This document shows, one piece after another, positions 1 to 5,391 of a stretch of 5,719 nt of DNA. How positions within the stretch are numbered: position 1 is the stretch's first letter; each line of letters begins with the position of its first letter. Location: the NCBI GenBank assembly GCA_017987425.1, contig JAGNTT010000128.1:1-5719 (forward strand), in the 5' to 3' direction. Both the position numbers and the translations under genes were made by a program. Under the pieces are notes generated by a model. That model made no database searches. It saw nothing but the letters and a program-made list of their open reading frames with translations, and had not been told where the DNA came from. This DNA is from Candidatus Omnitrophota bacterium (GTDB taxonomy: Bacteria > Omnitrophota > Gorgyraeia > Zapsychrales > Fredricksoniimonadaceae).

Positions 1-220
1 GCCGCATAACATCGCTTTCGCTGGCACGGTATAAGTGCGGGTCTACCCCCGCCCCCATCAGACCCTGGACTTCCACACGGTCCTTGCCGATCTCTTCAAC
101 CATGTTTGTGATCTGACCGATGGTAGATACAACTTTAATTTTCGATGCCGCCTCTGCCGGAAAAATGTTCACTCCCGCCAGACAGATGCCTAACACAAAT
201 CCTATGATTGCTTTTTTCAT
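1..220 (-). CDS. Metal ABC transporter substrate-binding protein, TroA/ZnuA family (partial, 3' end outside window)
   Basis: The first 73 residues of a periplasmic or surface metal-binding protein (cluster A-I) that captures Zn2+, Mn2+ or Fe2+ and hands it to an ABC importer. Residues 1-25 form a signal peptide: MKK, a hydrophobic stretch, then PAEAA. No lipobox Cys is seen, so export to the periplasm is likely. The mature start (IKVVSTIGQITNMVEEIG) is typical of the family. Residues 58-70 hold the GVDPHLYRASESD block, where His62 is expected to be the first metal ligand. The GVDPH form is more like TroA/MntA than the usual ZnuA motif, so the metal is not settled. The other ligands and any His-rich loop lie outside the window. 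The ATG is preceded by AAGGGGAG. The gene lies 54 bases downstream of a Fur-family regulator, with a palindromic operator between them; permease and ATPase genes would be expected further downstream. Confidence 0.9.
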   Translation of the reverse strand, partial: MKKAIIGFVLGICLAGVNIFPAEAASKIKVVSTIGQITNMVEEIGKDRVEVQGLMGAGVDPHLYRASESDVMR

Positions 221-239
221 AACTCCCCTTCGTATTCTC

Positions 240-260
240 AAATGATATAGTATCTCATTT
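240..260. promoter_or_regulatory. Probable Fur/Zur-family operator upstream of the metal-binding protein gene
   Basis: A 21-base near-palindrome centred on base 250, with 9 of 10 base pairs complementary; only 246/254 fails. It lies 20 bases upstream of the importer start codon. Aligned by eye with the enterobacterial Zur consensus (GAAATGTTATANTATAACATTTC, quoted from memory) across 239-261, 17 of 22 defined positions match. The minus strand reads ATGAGA-TACTA-TATCAT, the same half-site layout as the box in front of the regulator gene at 734-750. A possible -10 element (TACTAT, 247-252) lies inside it but has no convincing -35 partner. Binding here would block transcription of the uptake gene when metal is plentiful. 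The regulator's identity is inferred from position. Confidence 0.68.
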
Positions 261-274
261 TAAAACTAAAAAAT

Positions 275-721
275 TTATTTAGACTTGTTCTGACAGGAGC
301 TGCAGATGCCGTAAAAATGCATCTCATGCCCCAGAACTTTGAAACCCTGCTTCTCTAATATCGGTTTGTATATATCGTCCTCGTGAAGATCGGGGAACTC
401 AGTGAACGTGTGACAACGCACGCATTGGGCGTGATGGTGAGGTTTTTCGTCATACACATGCTCATAATGATGGTGTTTGTCGCCGAAGGCTGTCTCGCGG
501 ATGACGCCAGCTTCCAGAAGCTCGCGAATGGCCCGGTAAACCGTTGCCCGCGAAACACTGGGTTTATGACCGGAACAGGTCCTGGCGAGCTCCTCTGCCG
601 TGAAATGACCATGGGTTCGCATGACCTCTGAAAAGACTGCCTGCCGGCCTTTGCTGAGGTTTAGACCCGCGTCCTTGAGATACTGCTCGAATTTTAAACG
701 TTCTTCCGTAACCGCCCGCAT
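275..721 (-). CDS. Fur-family metal-dependent transcriptional regulator, possibly Zur
   Basis: A complete 148-residue Fur-family repressor, of normal length. Residues 10-76 form the winged-helix DNA-binding domain: a GLNLSKGRQAVF start, a TAEEL helix, and the recognition helix around SRATVYRAIRELLEAG (57-72). The C-terminal half is the dimerisation and metal-sensing domain. It has two CxxC pairs, C100/C103 and C140/C143, that make the structural zinc site of many family members. It is rich in His (83-85, 88, 95-97, 132, 135) plus Glu108 and Asp111, which supply candidate sensing ligands. The start is ATG with AAGGAG seven bases upstream. Fur, Zur, Mur and PerR cannot be separated safely by residues alone. 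Zur is favoured because the next gene encodes a metal importer component and the intervening operator looks Zur-like. A matching box overlaps its own promoter region, suggesting autoregulation. Confidence 0.9.
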   Translation of the reverse strand: MRAVTEERLKFEQYLKDAGLNLSKGRQAVFSEVMRTHGHFTAEELARTCSGHKPSVSRATVYRAIRELLEAGVIRETAFGDKHHHYEHVYDEKPHHHAQCVRCHTFTEFPDLHEDDIYKPILEKQGFKVLGHEMHFYGICSSCQNKSK

Positions 722-733
722 ATCGCGCTCCTT

Positions 734-750
734 ATGAGACAGTGTATCAT
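734..750. promoter_or_regulatory. Probable autoregulatory operator upstream of the Fur-family gene
   Basis: The plus strand reads ATGAGA-CAGTG-TATCAT, a 17-base near-palindrome centred on base 742 with 7 of 8 pairs complementary. The half-sites and the 5-base spacer match the box at 242-258 exactly, in inverted orientation relative to the downstream gene, and both share the same single imperfect pair. It lies 12 bases upstream of the regulator's ATG and partly overlaps the putative -10 element at 741-746. This fits negative autoregulation by the encoded Fur-family protein. The box is close to the Shine-Dalgarno but does not include it. Confidence 0.6.
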
Positions 751-768
751 CATATAATCAAAAAACAA
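741..768 (-). promoter_or_regulatory. Weak candidate sigma70 promoter for the Fur-family gene
   Basis: On the minus strand TTGTTT (763-768) is followed after 16 bases by TACACT (741-746). These match the consensus hexamers at 3 of 6 and 4 of 6 positions, so the sequence match alone is poor. What supports it is the location: an AT-rich gap of 88 bases before the regulator gene, with the putative operator lying across the -10. Transcription could also simply read through from the promoter at 2006-2034. Confidence 0.35.
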
Positions 769-809
769 GCCCGATCTTTGCCATCGAGCTGTATCTTTGA
801 GAAAACGCT

Positions 810-1409
810 TTATATATCCAAAATCTTAAACTCTTCCACCCAAACCAGTTCGCAGGACCCTCCGCCGCTGTCCGTACGGGTTTGCGATGAGTTCCAATAA
901 AAGCCGTCTTCCGCCTTCACATTGACCAGATATCCCTTGAACTCGACGACACTGCCTTTGTGGGCGCGGCCGATCTCCTTGGCAACCTCATCCGTTGAAG
1001 GGATCAGATGCATATTGGCACTGTGGGAAACGATCTCCGATATTGGAATCGGAGGCTTCTGGTAGTGATACATATACCATCTGTTACCTTGGGAAATCGA
1101 GAGGTCTTTGAGCACATCACCGTCGGACATCGGACCCCATCCCAGCGCAAGATCGACCGGGACAAGCTCCGCTCCGCGTTCCCAGAAATAACGCTGAGAG
1201 CTGAGCACAAGCGCCTTGATCTCAAATTCGGCAAAAGGATGGATGGTGTACTTTTTAAATGGAAAGGGTTTGGGATTAAAAACCGATTTCTGGACGGGCA
1301 CGGAAGACACGACAGCACCGGGATAAAACTTTTCCTGCTGCCCCCTCCACTGATTGTACGTGAAGGCGGCGAGCAGGATCATACCAATAACAATGTAATC
1401 GTTGCGCAT
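810..1409 (-). CDS. Conserved hypothetical protein with N-terminal membrane anchor
   Basis: A 199-residue protein whose function I do not recognise. Residues 5-17 (YIVIGMILLAAFT) form a single hydrophobic helix that would anchor it or act as an uncleaved signal, leaving the rest most likely outside the cytoplasm. The soluble part has ordered, motif-like blocks: VDLALGWGPMSDGDVL (84-99), ISQGNRWYMYHY (105-116), HSANMHLIPS (129-138), and a C-terminal region with FKGYLVNV (157-164), DGFYWNSS (168-175) and GGGSCELVWVE (182-192). It has one Cys, C186. The blocks look like those of a conserved bacterial hypothetical family seen from memory, with no known activity. It begins 12 bases after the thioredoxin-like gene and has no strong Shine-Dalgarno, so translation may depend on that neighbour. 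A redox or envelope role is only suggested by this pairing. Confidence 0.8.
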   Translation of the reverse strand: MRNDYIVIGMILLAAFTYNQWRGQQEKFYPGAVVSSVPVQKSVFNPKPFPFKKYTIHPFAEFEIKALVLSSQRYFWERGAELVPVDLALGWGPMSDGDVLKDLSISQGNRWYMYHYQKPPIPISEIVSHSANMHLIPSTDEVAKEIGRAHKGSVVEFKGYLVNVKAEDGFYWNSSQTRTDSGGGSCELVWVEEFKILDI

Positions 1410-1421
1410 TAAGGTTTGATT

Positions 1422-1973
1422 TTACGTACGCCATTTGATGGAACAGCCCATCGACGGTCTTTGCTTGGGTTCAATTGCGACGCCGGCGGCCATGTTATTC
1501 AGCGCTTCCTTTAATTCTTCGCGGGTGACGGCATCTTCGTCTTTCCAGTTGTCATCGATGCGGCCGTGATAAACCAATTCTTTATTTTTATTGTAGAGAT
1601 AAATGTCCGGCGTGCACTGGGCACGGAAAGCGCGGGCGATGTCCTGCCCTTCATCCACCAAATAAGGAAATTCGATCTTTAATTCCTTGATTTTCTCGAT
1701 CATCTTCGGCGGCGAATCGTCCGGAAAATCGGGATTAATGTTGGGATTGATCGCGACAGTACCAACTCTCATTCCTTTGGCATAATTAGCCAGACGCACC
1801 ACGCGCGGCCAGACGGCCAAAGCATACGGGCAATGATTGCATGTAAACACAACAAGAAGTCCGCGCTCACCGAACAGCTCGGAGCTTTTATAGGACTTTC
1901 CCGTCGGATCTTTGAGTTCGAAATCCGGAATTTTGGTCCCGAGTGGAACCTTTACTGATTCTAATAAAGCCAT
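1422..1973 (-). CDS. Thioredoxin-like (AhpC/TSA-related redoxin) family protein with CNHC active site
   Basis: A 183-residue thioredoxin-fold protein, near full length for the CNHCPY redoxin group. The fold starts with VPLGTKIPDFELKD (9-22), a peroxiredoxin/TlpA-like opening. The active site FTCNHCPY (43-50) gives the redox pair C45/C48. AINPN (74-78) is followed by a variable loop, and C120-T121-P122 supplies the cis-proline, with an extra Cys directly before it. LVYHGRIDDN (133-142) is characteristic, and the tail PSMGCSIKW (173-181) adds C177. There is no signal peptide, so it should act in the cytoplasm as a thiol-disulfide or peroxide-handling enzyme; the true substrate is unknown. The ATG has a very strong Shine-Dalgarno, AAGGAGGAG at 1977-1985, and a sigma70-like promoter lies just upstream. 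The unknown membrane-anchored protein follows after 12 bases, probably co-transcribed. Confidence 0.88.
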   Translation of the reverse strand: MALLESVKVPLGTKIPDFELKDPTGKSYKSSELFGERGLLVVFTCNHCPYALAVWPRVVRLANYAKGMRVGTVAINPNINPDFPDDSPPKMIEKIKELKIEFPYLVDEGQDIARAFRAQCTPDIYLYNKNKELVYHGRIDDNWKDEDAVTREELKEALNNMAAGVAIEPKQRPSMGCSIKWRT

Positions 1974-2005
1974 ATTCTCCTCCTTAAAATTTAAAAACGG
2001 TGCTT

Positions 2006-2034
2006 ATATTACCGTCCGACCGCGTGAGCGTCAA
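2006..2034 (-). promoter_or_regulatory. Sigma70-like promoter for the thioredoxin-like gene and downstream genes
   Basis: On the minus strand the -35 TTGACG (2029-2034, 5 of 6 consensus) and the -10 TAATAT (2006-2011, 4 of 6) are separated by exactly 17 bases. Transcription would start near 1999, giving a leader of roughly 25 bases that includes the strong Shine-Dalgarno before the ATG at 1973. It lies in the longest non-coding gap of the window, marking a boundary between the glycan block upstream and the redox/metal block downstream. Confidence 0.65.
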
Positions 2035-2047
2035 GCCTGCCGTTAAT

Positions 2048-2097
2048 CCCGGATTTTTCAAATAAAAGTAACGTAATTGTGCCGGAAGAAATCCGGG
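2048..2097 (-). repeat. Inverted repeat directly after the GT39-like gene; possible atypical terminator
   Basis: A perfect 9-base inverted repeat, CCCGGATTT (2048-2056) and AAATCCGGG (2089-2097), separated by 32 bases and touching the stop codon of the upstream gene. A competing small hairpin (CCGGA, five bases, TCCGG, at 2082-2096) shares one arm. Neither is followed by a run of U on either strand, so a standard intrinsic terminator is not supported. It may stabilise the mRNA 3' end or help separate the two transcription units. Confidence 0.35.
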
Positions 2098-3267
2098 TTA
2101 ACGGATGATATGTAAGAATGTTGCGGATTGCAAAATCAAAATATATGTTTTAGCGGCCCTTAATAAAAGCAGGCCGCCGACCAGAATGCCGATATTCAGA
2201 CGCATCAAAGGATCGTTCTTAAACCATTGCCACAAATTCTTGACCGCGAGCGTCACCGCAATCGCCGATAAAGGGACCAAAAATAGAAAATATCTGTAAC
2301 TGACGGCAAATCCTCCTTCGCCTTGAGGGATAGCCTTCCACTTTAAGTGCATGAGGAGTGCCGCGGCCACCATCGACATTGCGATGGCAAAAATAAAATA
2401 ACAGGCATCCCTATCTTCAGAAATATTCTTCATTTTGGGTGAGATTTTAAAAAACAACAATAACGCGGCAAAAATGACCAGCAGGATCCAGTACTCCAGA
2501 GGCACGTTATGTAGAATCAACTGCACCGGCCCTTCATCAAACCAGAATTTGAATTTCGGCGAACGCTCATAATAAAAGTAAGCAATAGCCACGGGCACAA
2601 CGGCAAGCCCGAAATAACGCGGCAGGCGGCGCTTATGGAACAGCCACAGGGTCAACGAAGCCTGAACAGCCTGAACGGCCCCGAGCACAAGCGTAAAACT
2701 CAAAAGGATATGCGTGACCGTCAGCCCGATCCATGCCCAACTCTTACGATCATACCCGTCAATAGTCTTCAAAAAGAATATCACCTGGATGACGGTCAAT
2801 AAAAGCCACAATTCATACGGCCTTCCTTCAGCCCAGTAAAACCATGTGGCCGGGAGCGCCAGCATGACAGCCAGAGCCAAAATACCCAACGCCAATGAAT
2901 ACGAATATGCGATCAGAAAAAAAAGGAGCGTGATCGCCGTTGACATAAACACATTCGGCGCCAACCTTAAAATAACCTGGGCATAATCGTCATACATCAA
3001 CCATTTACCGTCCCATGTGCGGTTGAGCTTGTATCCGAGGATGTCGCAGACAGCCTTCTGGGTCAGATAAAAAAGAGGCGAATTGTTTCCCTCAAAGATA
3101 CGGCCTGCCAGGATCTCGGAATACGAAGCCTTGGCGATGACATTCACATGCGTATAAAGTTCGTCATTCCATAACGGACGGCGGTGAGACAATTCCAAGC
3201 CCGCAGTAAAGCATCCTACCCATAAGGCGAGTGATAAAACCAGACAATAAATCTTCTTAAATCCCAT
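2098..3267 (-). CDS. GT39/ArnT-like integral membrane glycosyltransferase (GT-C fold)
   Basis: A 389-residue polytopic membrane protein with about nine or ten hydrophobic segments, likely to move sugar from a polyprenyl-phosphate donor to an acceptor on the outer face of the membrane. The N-terminal helix (about 5-22) is followed by the first loop motif W33-N-D35-E36, matching the acidic metal/catalytic motif of GT-C enzymes. EGNNSPLFYL (59-68) and the EGRPYELW block (147-154), like the ExRPY motif of this superfamily, support the assignment. Length is short compared with ArnT, so the large periplasmic domain is absent. I chose ATG at 3265-3267. It overlaps the preceding stop by one base (TGATG), and GGAAGG lies six bases upstream; the TTG one codon earlier leaves too little spacing. 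The overlap implies translational coupling with the TPR gene. Sugar and acceptor cannot be told. Confidence 0.75.
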   Translation of the reverse strand: MGFKKIYCLVLSLALWVGCFTAGLELSHRRPLWNDELYTHVNVIAKASYSEILAGRIFEGNNSPLFYLTQKAVCDILGYKLNRTWDGKWLMYDDYAQVILRLAPNVFMSTAITLLFFLIAYSYSLALGILALAVMLALPATWFYWAEGRPYELWLLLTVIQVIFFLKTIDGYDRKSWAWIGLTVTHILLSFTLVLGAVQAVQASLTLWLFHKRRLPRYFGLAVVPVAIAYFYYERSPKFKFWFDEGPVQLILHNVPLEYWILLVIFAALLLFFKISPKMKNISEDRDACYFIFAIAMSMVAAALLMHLKWKAIPQGEGGFAVSYRYFLFLVPLSAIAVTLAVKNLWQWFKNDPLMRLNIGILVGGLLLLRAAKTYILILQSATFLHIIR

Positions 3268-3908
3268 CAATAACCTTCCAGCGACAATTGTTCCTCTCCG
3301 GGAAACGGCAAACCGGAAATCAGACGGTACTCAACAGCCGCCATCAGCAAATAAGCTTTTTCATATCCATTCTTAATCTGTTGTTCCGCCCTGATTCCGT
3401 ATGCATTGATTTTTGTAACAAGCATCAGCGCGTAAACCGGACTCGACGTGAGAATATAGTATAGAGATGCCTTGGGATCACACAAAATGGCTTTTTGAAC
3501 TTCTTCCAGGGCCTGCGGAAAATTGCCCTGTTTGAAATGAATATAAGCGAGATTATAGTGGAACCCGAAAAAACCTGGCTCAATGAATGCGGCCTTGGAA
3601 TAAAAGGTGATCGCCTGCTTATAATCCCCTTGTTGAAAGAAACAAAATCCCATCAGTCCGAATGCATCCGCCCGATCGGGATCGAGACGGGTAATTAATC
3701 GAGCGTAACGAACATAGGCATCCATCCTTTGGGGCGTCAGCGGCTTTCTCCCCTGCGCTGCGGCCACGACATCATCGAATGAATCATGCGGAACTTCACT
3801 CAGCGCTCTGAGGCGCGCCTTTTCGTAAGGTATTTTAAGTTTAGTAAATTGGATCGAAAAAAGAATGACAAGTAAAACTGCGGAGGTAATTTTGATGAAC
3901 TTGATCAT
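3267..3908 (-). CDS. Membrane-anchored tetratricopeptide repeat protein
   Basis: A 213-residue protein. Residues 6-21 form one hydrophobic helix after a short basic N-terminus (MIKFIK), likely an uncleaved anchor with the rest outside the cytoplasm. Two clear TPR units follow: residues 80-111 (GLMGFCFFQQGDYKQAITFY, ending IEP) and 114-145 (HYNLAYIHFKQGNFPQAL, ending CDP). Residues 61-77 (RMDAYVRYARLITRLDP) look like the end of another degenerate unit. The C-terminal 65 residues are helical without a recognised motif. TPRs bind other proteins, so it may scaffold the glycosyltransferases encoded on either side. It starts 6 bases after the methyltransferase-GT2 gene with no visible Shine-Dalgarno, and its TGA overlaps the next ATG. 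Specific partner unknown. Confidence 0.78.
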   Translation of the reverse strand: MIKFIKITSAVLLVILFSIQFTKLKIPYEKARLRALSEVPHDSFDDVVAAAQGRKPLTPQRMDAYVRYARLITRLDPDRADAFGLMGFCFFQQGDYKQAITFYSKAAFIEPGFFGFHYNLAYIHFKQGNFPQALEEVQKAILCDPKASLYYILTSSPVYALMLVTKINAYGIRAEQQIKNGYEKAYLLMAAVEYRLISGLPFPGEEQLSLEGY

Positions 3909-3914
3909 TGGGCT

Positions 3915-5384
3915 CTAGATGAATTTAATTTTGCGCATGGCAAAAAAACACATTTGAAGCAGCAGCCAGCCGTGGCGGAAACGCTGGATCTGCGTCGATC
4001 CGTAACGCCGGCTTTTATAACGGATCGGCAGTTCGACGATTTTAAGATTCAGTTTGATTGCGCCAAAAATCAGATCGAAATCCCCGAACGGGTCGAAATC
4101 CCCGAAATAACTCCGGTTGGCAACGAGCTCTTCATAATGCCGGCTGAACATCACTTTGGTACCGCACAGAGTATCCTTGAAACGCTGCCCCAGCAGCCAT
4201 GTAAAAAACAGACTGAAAAACTTATTCCCCAAAAAATTTAGAAAACGCATCGCCTCGTCTTCCATCGGATAAATAAGCCGGCAGCCGTTGATGAATTCCC
4301 CCCTGTTTTCCCTGATCGCCTCATAAAATTTAGGCAAGTCCTCCGGGGATACGGTCAAGTCAGCGTCAAGAATCATCAAAATATCTTTTTGGGCATGCGC
4401 GAATCCAACACGGACCGCATCGCCCTTTCCCCGGCCGGTCTGCTTGAACAGCTTGATGTCTTTATGCGGATAAGCCTTGATGACACGCTCGATTTCCTCA
4501 TACGTCCCGTCCTGGGATCCACCCTCGACAAATATAATTTCCTGTGATGATCCGAATGCCGGCGTACGGGTGATGGCCGCCTCGACGTTCCCTTTCTCAT
4601 TGCGACAGGGCACGATAATACTCACCGAATATTCTTGTTTATGTTCAAATACAGGACGAGCGATGACGAAATGATTAAGCGTAAACGCATTGATGACGGG
4701 AAGCCTGGCGATATACCTGTTTAATACATAACTCAGACCCCAGATATTCCTAGGGAAAAGAATACACCGTTCCATTTTGATTGACTCAAAACCGGCCAGC
4801 GTCAAGAAATTGGACATGTCGCCGTCGGTGATCCAGTTCTGGATCTTTTGAGGAATTTTGGCGCCGATTTTCTCCCCGAGCTTGAGGATGTTTTGCCAGA
4901 AATAACTGTAATATTCGATGACGACTCGCGTGTCGTCGTGGCAGAATCTTCGCAGATCCTTGAGAAATACCTGTATGTCTTCAAGCTCGCCCAGTAAGCC
5001 GGAGAGGATGATATAGTCGAATTTATCTTGTGTGGCGATCGCGGAGATTTCCCCCCGCTGAAAACGTAGCGACGGAAACTTGGCGCGGGCGACCGCTATG
5101 CTTTTTTCGCTCAGATCGATGCCGACACCAAGTGAAGGCTTCAGCGCGTTAAGCAGCTCTCCCGTTGAGCATCCGACCTCAAGAATTTTCTTACCATCCG
5201 GGATGAAATAACGGTACTGTTTCTCAAGGAGAGAATAATAATATTTATTTTTCGAGCGGTAACGGTCGCGGACCTCGGCCAGTCGGTCGTAATGACTCCG
5301 GACATCTTCAAGCCTTTTACGGGAATCCGCTTCCACAAGACATGCGGACGACAGACCCGGATCGGAATTCTGGTCATTATTCAT
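3915..5384 (-). CDS. Bifunctional protein: SAM-dependent methyltransferase fused to family 2 glycosyltransferase
   Basis: A 489-residue two-domain cytoplasmic enzyme. Residues about 25-245 are a class I SAM-dependent methyltransferase, with motif I KILEVGCSTGELL (66-78) and the acidic residue D90 in GVGIDLS that would bind the ribose. Residues about 252-489 are a GT-A fold GT2: VSIIVPCRNEKGN (254-266), EIIFVEGGSQDGT (282-294), KQTGRGKGDAVRVGF (314-328), and the DAD metal motif at 340-342. The GT2 half resembles dolichol-phosphate mannose synthase-type enzymes that load sugar on a polyprenol, but lacks C-terminal membrane helices. The usual DDGSxDGT is here EGGSQDGT. Nothing between the domains suggests a frameshift or missed stop, so it is one continuous frame. 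The start is ATG seven bases after the preceding stop, with only a weak GAAAG. Likely supplies donor for the GT39-like protein; the methyl acceptor is unknown. Confidence 0.85.
   Translation of the reverse strand: MNNDQNSDPGLSSACLVEADSRKRLEDVRSHYDRLAEVRDRYRSKNKYYYSLLEKQYRYFIPDGKKILEVGCSTGELLNALKPSLGVGIDLSEKSIAVARAKFPSLRFQRGEISAIATQDKFDYIILSGLLGELEDIQVFLKDLRRFCHDDTRVVIEYYSYFWQNILKLGEKIGAKIPQKIQNWITDGDMSNFLTLAGFESIKMERCILFPRNIWGLSYVLNRYIARLPVINAFTLNHFVIARPVFEHKQEYSVSIIVPCRNEKGNVEAAITRTPAFGSSQEIIFVEGGSQDGTYEEIERVIKAYPHKDIKLFKQTGRGKGDAVRVGFAHAQKDILMILDADLTVSPEDLPKFYEAIRENRGEFINGCRLIYPMEDEAMRFLNFLGNKFFSLFFTWLLGQRFKDTLCGTKVMFSRHYEELVANRSYFGDFDPFGDFDLIFGAIKLNLKIVELPIRYKSRRYGSTQIQRFRHGWLLLQMCFFAMRKIKFI
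4075..4106 (-). repeat. In-frame 14-base direct repeat encoding FGDFD twice
   Basis: TCGAAATCCCCGAA occurs at 4075-4088 and again at 4093-4106, an 18-base period. On the coding strand it encodes FGDFD at residues 427-431 and 433-437 of the fusion enzyme, joined by one proline. The identical codons suggest a small tandem duplication or strong codon conservation. It sits in the C-terminal part of the GT2 domain, just before the LPIRYKSRRYGSTQI block that contacts substrate in related enzymes. Confidence 0.8.
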
Positions 5385-5391
5385 AAAACTT

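Noticed and set aside
221..274. A complete -35/-10 promoter for the metal-binding protein gene
   Set aside because: A TACTAT at 247-252 could be a -10, but no hexamer at 16-18 bases upstream resembles TTGACA, so only the operator is reported.
383..631. Plus-strand open frame of 82 codons opposite the Fur-family gene
   Set aside because: Its sequence is the complement of the His- and Cys-rich sensing domain and it has no independent coding evidence.
722..809. Terminator between the 199-residue protein and the Fur-family gene
   Set aside because: I see no stable GC-rich hairpin followed by a U tract on the minus strand, so read-through into the regulator gene remains possible.
1008..1412. Open frame of 134 codons on the plus strand opposite the 199-residue protein
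   Set aside because: It lies fully antisense to a gene with conserved-looking blocks, has no Shine-Dalgarno I can see, and its translation resembles no protein family.
2105..2299. Plus-strand open frame of 64 codons starting near the 3' end of the GT39-like gene
   Set aside because: It is antisense to the membrane protein, with no ribosome site or recognisable product.
3268..3270. TTG as start codon of the GT39-like gene
   Set aside because: The ATG one codon later has better spacing from GGAAGG and makes the common TGATG stop-start overlap.
3954..4241. Plus-strand open frame of 95 codons opposite the GT2 domain
   Set aside because: It is antisense to a well-supported enzyme domain, and its repeated residues simply mirror the FGDFD repeat on the other strand.
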